Of a stretch of DNA of 64,000 bases, positions 34,861 to 45,944 are shown piece by piece. Positions within the stretch are counted from its first letter, which is position 1. Each line of letters opens with the position of its first letter. Source of the DNA: Bemisia tabaci (Eukaryota; Arthropoda; Insecta; Hemiptera; Aleyrodidae); the NCBI RefSeq assembly GCF_918797505.1, contig NC_092798.1, positions 1,191,501 to 1,255,500 of the forward strand, given 5' to 3'. Both the position numbers and the translations under genes were made by a program. The notes below the pieces were generated by a model. That model was not told the DNA's origin and made no database searches. It saw nothing but the letters and a program-made list of their open reading frames with translations.

Positions 34861-35857
34861 CGCTCAATTCTCTGATAAATGAGTCGGAACGCTTCTAGAT
34901 AATAGCAGCAAACGCTTTGAGTCAGGTGAAACCTAGGAATTCAAATGCATTATATAATGCATCATATACTATTTCCAAAATTACTCCTTAGGTATACACC
35001 AAGCAAAATTAGACAACTAATTAGGTAGGTACTTACAATACTTATATAGTTACTATGAGTCATCAAGCTGACGCAACAACTGACACTTACATCTTTATTA
35101 AATACTAATATGTTTGTTGTTAATGAATTTAGAATCCCGGCAGATTCCATCTTTCGCGGTTTCTTTTTACGAGGTACTAAGCACAAATATAATATAATAT
35201 AATAATACGGCACAAATATGACTGATTTAATGCTTGTTACTTAATAAAGGAGGTTATAAATTGTTGACTTTTGTCGACAGCAGCACAGGAGATGGCGCTC
35301 TCAGCGCTCTCTATTGTTTTCGCTTTGAATTACAGGGATACGCGGTAAGGAGATGGCGCTCCTGGCGGGCGTGTGGTGAACCTTCCAGCAGGTAGATTCG
35401 CCCGCCAAATTTAAAATTTGGGAGATGCTATGCGAAAACCGTTTAGTTTTAAGACTATTTGAACATCGAATAGTCATTCTACCCATTCAAGTAGATATTT
35501 GATGGCTTTCGACCGTGCTTAAGGAGAGATTATAATATAAAATCGTATCTGAAGTATGATGTCAATGAATCTAATGGATCCTAATGAATCGTAGAAAAGC
35601 TAAGATTTTTACGGATCGCCATCTTTGACAGGAGACTTTGTTAATCAATTACATATTTAATTGAAGATGCCTCATAAAATCAACAAGTCGAGTCCGAATA
35701 TATGAATTCATCACATATCGCGAAGACATTTACAATAAAGTTCAGTGGTTTGAATAAAAATTTCATAACTATTATCCTGTGATCAAAATTCCAATCAAAC
35801 TTTATGATTTTGTAAAATTGGCAGTATTTTTCTAAATATTCCAGTAAAAGTGTCTAT
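34861..35857. other. Non-coding; duplicated 14-mer
   Basis: AGGAGATGGCGCTC occurs twice, at 35287-35300 and 35348-35361, in a moderately GC-rich patch that could belong to a retroelement LTR, but I could not define LTR ends. An ATATA-type microsatellite lies at 35.18-35.20 kb. Confidence 0.35.
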
Positions 35858-36009
35858 GCCGGCGCGAAGCGCCGGCTCGAGCGAGAAAGTCCCGTGCGGT
35901 CCCCGCACCAATCCGCTAAGCGGATGGGGGGGCGAAGCCCCCCAAATGCCGGCGCGTAGCGCCGGTACGCGGCGCGAAGCGCCGCGCATAAATTGGCCGG
36001 AGGCCAATT
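35858..36009. other. Array of seven GC-rich triloop hairpins
   Basis: Seven consecutive hairpins, all with 3-nt loops: 35858-35876 (8-bp stem, GAA), 35894-35908 (6 bp, TCC), 35911-35925 (6 bp, TAA), 35927-35943 (7 bp, GAA), 35948-35966 (7-8 bp, GTA), 35969-35985 (7 bp, GAA) and 35991-36009 (8 bp, GGA). Five loops are GNA type, and GCGAAGC cores occur three times. Spacers are 1-17 nt. The block is far more GC-rich than its flanks. Function unknown. It could be the structured end of a mobile element or a replication or transcription structure. Confidence 0.85.
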
Positions 36010-36100
36010 TTTTTTTTCTTTCAACCACATAACCTTCACATTACTCCACGTTTTCTACTTTATTCATGCATTGAAATTAATTTTTCCTCGAAGACACTGC

Positions 36101-36382
36101 TCAGTTATGAAATATGATCATTTCAGAACCATCATACATTTGGAATCGGAAGTAAACACAGGGACGCGTCGCCAAAATGACGACCAAAAATATGTCATCA
36201 TTTCGGTGACGCACCCCACTGTCTAACTCATTTTTGTTTATTGTAACCAGCTCGCCTTCAATACCTTGAGTAGGCAATGTTAGCGTCTTGGGAGCAGTAT
36301 AGTTATTTGCAGCAGTTTGATTATATGTATGTTCATTCGTTGTAATCACAGCCTCAGCGTGTTTTAAGCTCACTGCGTACAA
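36101..36382 (-). CDS. Uncertain open frame with a peptide conserved in a second copy
   Basis: A 93-codon frame I do not recognise. Its centre, read on the minus strand, contains LTLPTQGIEGELV. A separate sequence at about 37135-37190, also on the minus strand, encodes LTLPNPGIEGELV. Over this block four of seven codon differences are synonymous third-position changes, which hints that coding was once under constraint. There is no signal peptide or known domain, and both copies could be fragments of an unrecognised mobile-element or gene-family exon. The start codon is simply the first ATG. Confidence 0.22.
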   Translation of the reverse strand: MYAVSLKHAEAVITTNEHTYNQTAANNYTAPKTLTLPTQGIEGELVTINKNELDSGVRHRNDDIFLVVILATRPCVYFRFQMYDGSEMIIFHN

Positions 36383-36525
36383 AACAAGTTAAAACTGACT
36401 CAGTTTTAACTTTAGCTCTAAATTAATGTTTGGGTATATTGCAGAGTTTTGTTGCTTAAAGACTTCTTTTGAAGGGCTTAGAGGACAATGCTCTTAAGGG
36501 CAGTTTTTTTTAAAAAAAATTGAGA

Positions 36526-36733
36526 TATTCATGAACTCGACCAAAACTAATTTGAAAGTATATTTTGTGAAAAATTCAAAACTAAAATCCAACTTTAGAA
36601 CATGAAAAAGTGAGTTTAAACTTCCTTTCCGCCATAAGGCTCCACGTAATTTTGAAACTTTAAACAAGTATTTCTTGAAACAGCAAAAACTGGACTTATG
36701 CGCCTTGTCTCCAAGCCCCTCAATTAAAGAATT
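36526..36733 (-). repeat. Family E dispersed repeat
   Basis: Best copy of the family: AATTGAGGGGCTTGGAGACA, GGCGCATAAGTCCAGTTTTT, AAGAAATACTTGTTTAAAGT, GTGGAGCCTTATGGCGGAAA, GTTTAAACTCACTTTTTCAT and TAAAGTTGGATTTTAGTTTT on the minus strand. Confidence 0.7.
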
Positions 36734-36751
36734 CATTAATTTTTATCAATA

Positions 36752-36992
36752 TACATGGTAAAAAAAGATCGATAGAATTTACCATTCCTTTACGCTGTAT
36801 TTCACACAGCGTGAAGGAATTGCAAATTCTATACCGCAATCTTCTAGTCGATTTTGCCAGAGTTATGGTTACCTACCTGTACCATATAGTAATACGTTTA
36901 CCTTTCTTCTGGCAGAATTGACTCTAAATTAACGTTGTGTGAAATACAGCGTGATGAAATGGTAAATTCTACGAATCTTTTTTTTCATTGTG
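36752..36992. mobile_element. MITE with CACAATG/TACATGG ends
   Basis: Left arm GATCGATAGAATTTACCATT...CACGCTGTATTTCACAC-like pairs with right arm GTGTGAAATACAGCGTGATG...GGTAAATTCTACGAATC over about 41 bp. Outer poly(A)/poly(T) ends resemble the CACTG group. Confidence 0.75.
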
Positions 36993-37179
36993 AAATCATA
37001 AAAAGAAGAATCATTTCATATATTTGCTTATTTTCTTGTATCTTACCGATTAATATCCTATAGGTTTAATTCCTCGTGTATATGTATATATTCCTCACAT
37101 ATGTATGTGTTCTTCTCATTTTGTGTTCCCCATTGGATGGAACCAGTTCGCCTTCAATCCCTGGATTAGGCAACGTGAG

Positions 37180-37675
37180 CCTCCCCGGAGGAGTAGCACC
37201 CTGGCGCCTGCGTCAGAGGAGCGATCATTTTTCGGTGGACTAATAGAGTGTAGTGTAGCTAATAGCCCCGTGTTGGCGGGACAAGTGCGGTCGGGCGGTG
37301 CGGTGGCGGGCTATGAAATAATATTTACAATATGGCACAAGTCAAAACGACTCGATGATTCGGGTTGAGATTCCCACGAGACTCGTGAAAATAATCGCTT
37401 TGTTCGGGGCCACTGGCTACATCGGCGCCGCCTCGGATGGGGAGGCAGGGGAGGCAGTTGATCCGATTTGCCATGTCGTTGGCTCCTAATAGACTTATCC
37501 GGGAGTCGCCCTTTGTGACGCCCCGGCCTCGGCCCTCTCTGTGCGAGTGTGTGTGTGTAGCGCCCGCTGGGTATGAGTGTGTGCGTGTAGCGCCCTCGAT
37601 GCGCCCCACGCGCCCAACCCAGCCACCGCCACAGATAATCTCATTGCGACAGGTTCCTCTCCACGAGCACCGTTC
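37180..37675. other. CpG-rich patch with TG/GTGTGCG runs
   Basis: CpG-rich 37.18-37.31 and 37.50-37.64 kb, including two GTGTGTGTGTAGCGCC / GTGTGTGCGTGTAGCGCC repeats. Frames on both strands are low-complexity. The first part overlaps the second copy of the conserved peptide block noted at 36.1-36.4 kb. Confidence 0.3.
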
Positions 37676-37926
37676 CGCCGACCTAAGACAAAACGCCGTA
37701 TGAGCATTCAAATCTTGCCAAATTTCCTCTCACCAAAGATTTATTTCAGGGAAAAATCATGAATATTTTTCCTTGAAATTTTCAAACACTTTAAATTAAA
37801 TTAGAAACGAAATTCTCAGAACAATCGGTAGAAAATCATTCACAAATTTCCCTGATAACCTCTGATTTGTCCGAGGAAATTTGGCAACGCCTGAAGGCTC
37901 ATACGAGGTTCTTCCCTAGCACAGCA
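37676..37926. mobile_element. Family A MITE
   Basis: Readable left end CCTAAGACAAAACGCCGTAT and right end CATACGAGGTTCTTCCCTAG-CACAGCAG, with ATTTGGCAACGCCTGAAGGC inside. Outer left bases are eroded. Confidence 0.8.
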
Positions 37927-37979
37927 GCGTTGCCCGGTTTTTTCCGCCGCGGCATGCCCGCTCTCGACCCCGGCTTCAC

Positions 37980-38227
37980 CCTCCCGAGAAGAAAAGTCGT
38001 ATGAGCCTTCGTGCGTTGCCAAATTTACCCTCTATAAAATGCAAATTTTCTGGAAATCTTTCGAATATTTTACTCCCAATTTGTAAGAACATTTTATACA
38101 CGGTTTAATCTAAAGACTCTGAAAATATCGAAGAAAAATTATCGAATTTTTTCTCAAAAATGTATCTTTGATTTGGGGAGATTTTGCAGCATTCGAATGC
38201 TCATACGCCCTTCTTCGTTGGCACGAT
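37980..38227. mobile_element. Family A MITE, next to the previous copy
   Basis: AGAAGAAAAGTCGTATGAGC and TTCGTGCGTTGCCAAATTTA on the left, GCATTCGAATGCTCATACGC and CTTCTTCGTTGGCACGA on the right. Only 53 bp separates it from the preceding copy in the same orientation. Confidence 0.75.
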
Positions 38228-39414
38228 ATGAAAAGTTCCGATCGGGCCTTGCCACCTCACAGGACCTTACAGCTAGATCAAGCTTCAGCTGTAACTCTAG
38301 TTTCTTTTTCAGTGTTTTCCTTCGATCAAGATTTCCAGCCCCGTGTCTGATGCGCTACCATTCAAGCCGCTCAACCAATGTAGTCACGTAGCATTATAGC
38401 ACGAACATAGTTACATGGGCGGAACTGGGAATTTTTGTATTCTGCCAACTGGCATTTCAGAAACTTTACACAGAGGGACATCTCATCTAGATTTCCTGGG
38501 TCTTCCTCGAGGAAATTTTTAAAATTGAGATGTTTCAGGTGAAATTATGAGCTGCTTTTACTGAAAAATGTACTAAAATAAAGTTTTAAAAATGATACAA
38601 ATATCACGCAGTTATACCCCACGAAAAGTTCCTCGGAGTAGCAAAGTAGAATCTCCGGAGAAGAGAGGGGGAGCCCCAAGCTCCCTTTCAGACCCGATAC
38701 CCATTCAAGCGTGGCAAATCCTCACATGTTTATTGGACGAATCTCATTTATAATTAGAAAAAAAGGAGAAAAAGGAGAAAAAAGAAAGAAAAAAAATTAG
38801 AAACTGCTCGGTGATTTGAGCACGAGAATATCCTCCATTTCTAAATTGCGCAGTTGTTGGATGTTATCAAAAAAATTCTCTATAATGTTCTAAAATACAT
38901 GTGCCGCGACATGCTATTCTATGACGTTACAAGCGGGTTTTTCACTTTTAAATCCATTTCCTCCAATTTTCCATATTATTCTGAAAGTGTTTTAAAAAAA
39001 ATACTGTAAATGCACCTCATCAAGGTCTTTTACGTGGCATGGAGTAAATGAATAAAATTGTCTCGAGCAAATTTTCTCTTGCTACTTATACGCTTTTGGA
39101 ATCGGGTTCTCTGATGAGATTTAGAGGATTTTGATGAAGTAAGATTTTCCAAAATTCAAGCTCATAAACCCCGAAGTTACCTAAAAATCGAGCAATTTGT
39201 TTTTCTTTCAGGAAATCCGCTTCATCATAAGAACTGCTTTTCCAGAGCGCGAAGTGAAAGAATACTGAATTTATGTTCATCGATGATGCATATATCTCGA
39301 GGGATTGGTACATGTTGTTTGGATTCGCCTAAGGACCCTGACACTTGGAGCGGGGAGTGGCGGAAGGGGGACCCGGGGGGGATAGGATAATTGATTCAGG
39401 CACATCCTATTTTC
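38228..39414. other. No recognisable feature
   Basis: A/T-rich sequence with an AGAAAAAGG-type purine tract at 38.76-38.80 kb. No supported gene or element. Confidence 0.45.
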
Positions 39415-39955
39415 GGCTGTGTTGCTCACGTAGCGCTTGAAGCACCTCTACAAATAAGACAAATGAAACTGACACAATATGGAAATGAAATGGAAAGACG
39501 GCGCAGAGATACAACTATTCGTGCTTGATGGATGTCTGTGTTGCATCTGCAAAATTGAAGGCGCGACGGCGCGAGCTGTGAATTCGTGATGTTCTGCAGC
39601 TCCGCTTTATGTTGCCAATGAGGTGTCGTGAGAAAAGTTAAGAAACGAGGCTCGATTATTACGGCTCTCCTACATGTATTTAAGGCTGTGTTGCTCATAC
39701 ATCTTTTAAAGCACCGCTACAAATACAAATAAGACAAACTACAACAAACACAGTATGGGAATAGAGCAAAGTAACAGGAGACGCGTTAATGACGGCGCAG
39801 GGATACAACTATTCGTACATGATGGATGGCCGTGTTGCATCTGCAAAATTGGAGGCGCCATGACGCTAGGCGTGAACTCGCAATGCCCGATGCTGTCAAT
39901 GAGGTGTCGCTCAGATTCAAGAGACACTTTTAAAAAACTAGGCCCGATTACGTCT
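39415..39955 (+). repeat. Tandem duplication, period 269 bp
   Basis: Copies begin at 39415 and 39684 with GGCTGTGTTGCTCA. Both contain AAGCACC(T/G)CTACAAAT, AGATACAACTATTCGTGCTT / GGGATACAACTATTCGTACA, GTGTTGCATCTGCAAAATTG and CAATGAGGTGTCG. Divergence is substantial, with indels, so the duplication is old. No coding is recognised. Confidence 0.8.
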
Positions 39956-40730
39956 CGACTCTGTTATTCCTCAATTCTTTCTTCTTTTTTCATTTTGAAG
40001 TTATTGATTCTTCTTTTAATGTACAAATATTTACAGACCTACATCTACGGCTTGTATGTACCGCGGTCCTCTACAACTCGCGTGGCGCGTTTTTTAAACA
40101 AGTCTCCTGTCAATTTAACCGGGCATCAGCAGCTAAGGGTTAATGAACATATCATTAAAATATAACTGCACCTTGTTCGCTAAACCTCAGGATTCAAGAG
40201 AGAAGCCAAAAGAAACTAACCACAATCAGTCAGTGAATCTCAATAAAATTTACTTATGTTTAATCTTGCAAAAGTAGGCTCCAATTTTTCGGTGACGTCG
40301 CCAACAAAATCATTAATGAATGGGACCTCTTGCAGCCTACTTTAGATCTCTGGTACATTTTTTAATGTACACGTATTCCTATCTCTTTATTTCTAAATTT
40401 CTTACTGAAAATCTTGTATCTTCTGGATTGAATGTTTCATTTTTCGATGAGGTTAAAATATCTTTTGGAGTACATATTTTCGGATTCATGAGCCCGAAAA
40501 CCCGAAAATGATCATTCCTGGCTTTTAGTTTTTAGAAGCAGTATGAGGCAGTTCGGCTGGTGAGGGATTGGCTTAAAAGCTATTGCACTATATGTAAAAT
40601 TTCACCAGAAAAACGATGAGCACAATAAAAAGTTTTGAAAAAAATTGCTAAGGGGAGAAAATGCGATTTTAAAATCGTGCCCCTCAAAAACGTTATTTGA
40701 ATCCGGGCCGTGGCGCGGACGCCGATTTGT
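39956..40730. other. Non-coding; outer decayed arm of the large inverted repeat
   Basis: TGAGGCAGTTCGGCTGG at about 40544 mirrors TGAGCCAGTTCGGCTGA (reverse strand, about 43380-43396). The inverted symmetry therefore extends beyond the near-identical arms in much weaker form. Confidence 0.45.
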
Positions 40731-41344
40731 GACGTCACACTTTAGGTGACCACCCTTGGTTTATTCCGAGTTAGTCCGAACAATATGGCTGCTGCCCGGT
40801 TTGTTTATTTAGCGAAAGTTTCTAGCTGTATATTGTGATTTAGTGGTAAAATTTGACGAGAAATTTGTTGAAACATTTGGTTTCGTCACAAATTAACTCT
40901 TTCTTGATGAAACAAGGCGTTAAAGTTCGCGAAATTTATTCACCGGGCGACCGCGAGTGAGCATCGGCTATCGGAAACGACGGGCTCGTAAACAAACGAA
41001 GATTGATAACAGGAAGGATCCAAACAACTCGGAATCTTTTAATTTTCTTTACCTTTAAACCATTTCTGACTTCTACAAAGCATCTGACAATCAGTTTTAT
41101 CGTATTTTACAACCTGGAGCTAGAGTCTATCGGCTCATTGTGATGTGTATTCAGAGCATTCTGAAACAGAAAGTCAGTTCTCATAAGTTCACACCCAGAC
41201 ATTCTTTTCTTGGATCATTCGCTTTTCATTTTCGCCTCAAATCAAGTGTTTTGTAGTTTCCTTATCTGAAGTATGTGGTTTTGAATTCATACAAGAGTTT
41301 GAAGTTCACCTTTTTTTAGCATTAAAGCCTGTTGAGCCCTCAAA
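40731..41344 (+). repeat. Left arm of a 0.6-kb near-identical inverted repeat
   Basis: Starts GACGTCACACTTTAGGTG and ends GAGCCCTCAAA. I compared three 60-base blocks position by position and most of the inner half by eye, and found the right arm to be its exact reverse complement except for a 3-base indel near the outer edge (GGTGACC versus GGTGGTGACC). A CRE-like TGACGTCA and the context CAATATGGCTGCTGCC lie near the start, giving it a promoter-like look. Confidence 0.95.
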
Positions 41345-41847
41345 CTTTACCGATATGATTACCTACAGTTCAAGGTTCCTCTGGTCCGTACCAAGTGATT
41401 ACACATCAAAGATGTGTCTTATGGTTCTTCAAATTAACAGTTCAGAAGTAAATTAGAGACTACAGTAACTTAATCCACTCCTGCCCTTTCCTTCAGTGTT
41501 TGTTCGTGTCTGTTCTTTATGCGTTACCACTCTAGTGCATACACCGGTAATGTAGGTTAGTTAGGTATTATCGCATATTTTCTACTAGCAGTACCTTCTC
41601 TTAAGCGTTGTAATTTAGCAAAGAAATTCCACCAGTTGCAGAAAATTGTGTGTGTAATGAATAAGTGAATATGAATACCTCCTTTTGGTGACTCAAAGTT
41701 TCTCAGATCCGTCTCAAGGAGGTTTTGCATGTAGGTGCATGATCAGTTTTGCCAGATGAAATTACTGCTCTTGCAGCTTCAAATTTATACTTTGATCTCT
41801 GATTCACTAATAAATGACACTTTATGGTGTCATTTATATTTAATCAG

Positions 41848-42016
41848 TTCAAAGCTAATTCGACAATGAATCATCAAAGGTCCGATGGAGGAAGGAATTT
41901 TCCGGTGAGTGCCACGGCTGAATCAACATTCCAACTAGACTTGCGAAGGTATCAACCAGGAAATGATCATCTGTCTCGAAGTGAAATTTTTTTCATTGCA
42001 TCATACAGTTTAACAG
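41848..42016 (+). CDS. Candidate coding exon in the inverted-repeat spacer
   Basis: Preceded by a pyrimidine-containing acceptor (TTTATATTTAATCAG at 41833-41847) and followed by a consensus donor (CAG|GTAAGA at 42014-42022). An ATG at 41866 opens a frame of 50 codons plus one base to the donor, starting MNHQRSDGGRNFPVSATAES and including DLRRYQPGNDHLSRSEIFF. I do not recognise the protein. The layout (CRE-like upstream sequence in the left arm, then an exon with a start codon) is what the 5' end of a host gene could look like. No downstream exon was found before the right arm. Confidence 0.3.
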
Positions 42017-42603
42017 GTAAGATAATTATAATTACTGAGGTACTGTCAGGTTAAATACACGAGTTTAGTGTAACATTTAGATTAAGTATGTTTAACTTTG
42101 TGGATAATGATTAATGAAAAAGCGAGGAAAAGTAGTGGCATGGCTAATCTGAGAAAGTACTTACCTACATTCACTAAGTTTTAGTCTGATTGCTTCTCTT
42201 GATGTCCCAATGGAAAAATTATTCGACAAAATTTCTGAAATGTGTGCGATATTTATATCTTCTACGTGCAGAAAATTTTGTGAATATGTAGAGCAGTAAG
42301 TCGACTTGTTTTCCATTTAAAATCTAAACTTAAAGTAGAAGTTTTGAACACCGTAGTCAATACGTAATTGAGTCACTGGATGCAAAAAGGCCCTTTCTCG
42401 GTTGCAGTGTTTGAGAGTCACCTCTAATATTTCATTCTTTGAAAGGAAAGTGAATGCATCAAGTGAACAAGTTGACTCTCAATCAGAAATACCAGGAATA
42501 GTAGGATAATCATCTCATAATTGTCTCTTAAATATGAAAATAAAAACTCTGAAAGTTATCGGAGAAAGCACTTGAGACCGATTTCCATATTCTGACTTCC
42601 ATA

Positions 42604-43220
42604 TTTGAGGGCTCAACAGGCTTTAATGCTAAAAAAAGGTGAACTTCAAACTCTTGTATGAATTCAAAACCACATACTTCAGATAAGGAAACTACAAAAC
42701 ACTTGATTTGAGGCGAAAATGAAAAGCGAATGATCCAAGAAAAGAATGTCTGGGTGTGAACTTATGAGAACTGACTTTCTGTTTCAGAATGCTCTGAATA
42801 CACATCACAATGAGCCGATAGACTCTAGCTCCAGGTTGTAAAATACGATAAAACTGATTGTCAGATGCTTTGTAGAAGTCAGAAATGGTTTAAAGGTAAA
42901 GAAAATTAAAAGATTCCGAGTTGTTTGGATCCTTCCTGTTATCAATCTTCGTTTGTTTACGAGCCCGTCGTTTCCGATAGCCGATGCTCACTCGCGGTCG
43001 CCCGGTGAATAAATTTCGCGAACTTTAACGCCTTGTTTCATCAAGAAAGAGTTAATTTGTGACGAAACCAAATGTTTCAACAAATTTCTCGTCAAATTTT
43101 ACCACTAAATCACAATATACAGCTAGAAACTTTCGCTAAATAAACAAACCGGGCAGCAGCCATATTGTTCGGACTAACTCGGAATAAACCAAGGGTGGTC
43201 ACCACCTAAAGTGTGACGTC
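42604..43220 (-). repeat. Right arm of the 0.6-kb inverted repeat
   Basis: Reverse complement of 40731-41344, with no substitution seen in the blocks checked. With the 1259-bp spacer (41345-42603) the whole structure spans 2490 bp and could fold into one long stem. Arms this similar indicate recent duplication, ongoing gene conversion, or an assembly artefact. Confidence 0.95.
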
Positions 43221-45944
43221 AGCTCTCAGCCCGCGCGATTCAAACAGCGTTTCAGAGACCTTCAATTTTTGGCGTTTTTGAAGTAAGATTTCTCAGAGCC
43301 AGAGGGCTCAAAAAAATCTGAAAAAAATTCTGTATACTCATTTCACCAAGGACTTTCATAATATGTAATAAAAAAATTCAGCCGAACTGGCTCATTATGG
43401 ATCGCAAACTCTGGCTCAATTCTTCTGGAAATAATGATGCATGGGTTAGGGTGTCCCTTATTTTTAAAAGTTGAGAAATTTTCATGGGCAGTTTTTTCAA
43501 AACGTGATGCGGCCCAAAAAAATAAGAAATCGTTTTGAAAAAAAATTTTAAAAAAATTTTTAGGGGTCTCTCAAGCGCCCTAAAGGGCGCAGGTATAAAA
43601 ATGGTTAAATTGGCAAAAGTATAGTCGTTTCCCAGTGGAAATCCTCGAATTGCGGCCATTCAGGTCGTAAATTTCGTCCGTTTGGCCGTATCTTTGATGG
43701 TTTAGCCGCTACAGGTCGGTATACGTGCATGCCGCGACGTACTCGTAGGCGCGAAAAGCTCATGGTGGCGCGCGGCGGATCAGCGTCGCCCCCCCCCCCT
43801 TCCGCCGCGCTGACCGCTCATCCGCCATACGCCATCAATCAGTGAGCTCTAGGAAATAGGGGCTGCAACAAAATAATCAATACAGGAGGTATGAGTTAAC
43901 AGATGTATTAAAATATATTTAACACATTATAAATATAGAAAAACGACGAACAGAGTTATTAACGAAATTTCAATACATCAAAAGAAGTTGTCTAAATCTT
44001 GAGAGACCTATATAGAGATTTTATATTCTTTTTTGTTTCATTTCCCAAGTCTCCCAGTTACTTAAAATTGTTCAATTTTGCAATTGTCGCTCTGCGCGGT
44101 TACTCAATAAACTTCGAACCTGAAAATATCGTAAAATTGTGCTGATTTGCCAGAAATTTCTGGACCGCCTTTCACGTCGGCCTGCCCCCCCCCCCCCCGG
44201 GGAGGGGGGCAAAATATCACTTTACGACCCTTTAGTCGCGGCTAAGGGTCTACGCCCTGAGATGTGAGCCAGTCCGACCCTGAGTTCTTTGTCTATCGCT
44301 TAGTCTATCAATTTCAAGGATCATCCACCGGGGATATTTCATTTTCAGAGGATGGAAAACAGCTGGGCGAATGAGTCGGTGGTGAGAGCATCGTGAGTAT
44401 TCGCCGAGGACAATGGAGTCAATCAGACGGATACAAGACGGAATCCTTTCCCTTGGAGCCTCGCAGGTTTTTTGCCGTCGACTTCCGGTTTTCTTGTTGT
44501 GCGCGGGGAGGAAAAAGAAGAGCAAAGAGGCCTGAGTCGCGACTCGCGGGGGAGAGAAACGCCCAAGAGACAGCGAGAAGGCGAAGGGACTCCCTCCGGG
44601 GGAGAGACGGAATCCATCCGAGTCCAAACGGCAAGAGTTTCCCAGTTTCCTGTTTAATCCCCTAATTACGGAGCTCTTCAACCCCTTTCTGCCCCTCTCC
44701 CACCTTTCGCTACTTTCCTCGCGAGTCAAGCGATTATTTTTCAATTCTTTCTCGCCGCGGAGCTTTGCGCCTTCCCAAATAAATTCATCTCTCTCCTCAT
44801 ATTTAATTCGATTTTCTAGTATCGGATTACGTTGATGTGTAGAATGGTCCTTGGGGGTACGCCCCCTGGCAGCTCCGGCACCCAACTTGCCGAAGGCGCT
44901 GCGCAAGCTCCTTGTAAGTTAATCTGAATAGAGCGGGCTCATCTACAGGAAGTGTATTCTATCGATATGATCAAGAATTGGGGTTTTCTGCAAGATCAAA
45001 GCGTCTCATAGCAGGAAAATGCATCGGTGAAAAAGTGAAAGGCGTACGATTTTCCATCAGAATCAACTTTGAAGTGGATATTGTTTTCAAAAACATCACT
45101 GATTAAGTGCATTCATCACCTGCGTGTATTCGCGCCTTCAATCACAGCGAGCGGCAATATGGGCGTCACCCGTGGTCGAATAGTTATCTCACGAACGCCT
45201 TCCCTAAATGATGTCAAATATCGATGGCTACACGCGAAAAAACCTATTTATCTCTGGTTGAAACGTTACACACCTTCATTTGTGTTTTATTTTTGTCTAA
45301 TGTTCTTTAAAGATTAAAATTAAATATGTCTTCTTGAAATTTTCTGTGATTTTTCCTTAAATTTATTCCAAAATATATTCACCGAAAATTTAAACAGGGA
45401 AAACTTTTTTTCGTATTCTATTGGAGAGCAAATAGAATTATTTCCGACCTCGGAGGAATTCTGTTCCAAGTAATGTGCTAAATCGGTGATAATTTTGAAA
45501 ATAATTTTCACTTCGAAGGTAATCTTCATGTAAAATTTACGCTCCTCACTTTTGTACCGATGTATTTTTTTTCTACGAGACGCGTTTCTCTCGCAGAAAA
45601 AGAAATTTTAGAACATATAGACACGATTATTCAATTCTAGAAATTGACAACTTGAGATTTTATTTCTTTAAAGAAAAGTCGCTCGCGCAAGTTCTAAAAA
45701 CGTACCGATCGGTTTGAAACTTTACAGGAATTTTTTTTAAAAGTAATATCACCTATTGGACATGGAGGAGCTACATTTTTTCAACTTTTTTTAGCATACT
45801 AATAAGGTGCAACCCAGTAATGCATCACTGACTCCACCCATGATTTCTTAGATGCGATTCCTCGGTTTTGATACAATACAGTTTGGCACAAGGAATAAAA
45901 AAAGGAGGAGGAGAAAATTATAATGTTTCACAAGAGAAATTATA
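43221..45944. other. Non-coding; CpG-rich patches
   Basis: C-runs at about 43.79 and 44.19 kb, and a CpG- and purine-rich block at 44.39-44.90 kb with open frames on both strands (up to 218 codons, minus) of biased Arg/Ser/Pro composition and no motif. The 19-base AGTATCGGATTACGTTGAT at about 44819 also occurs at about 15730. No gene is supported. Confidence 0.4.

Noticed and set aside
34900..35500. Solo LTR of a retrotransposon
   Set aside because: The duplicated AGGAGATGGCGCTC and moderate GC suggested an LTR, but no TG...CA ends, target duplication, primer-binding site or second LTR were found.
39415..39955. CRISPR or coding tandem domain
   Set aside because: Only two copies with many indels and no conserved frame.
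44250..44906. Minus-strand open frame of 218 codons
   Set aside because: Biased Arg/Ser/Pro composition in a CpG- and purine-rich patch, with mirror open frames on the other strand and no domain, splice or start context. Best explained by scarcity of stop codons.
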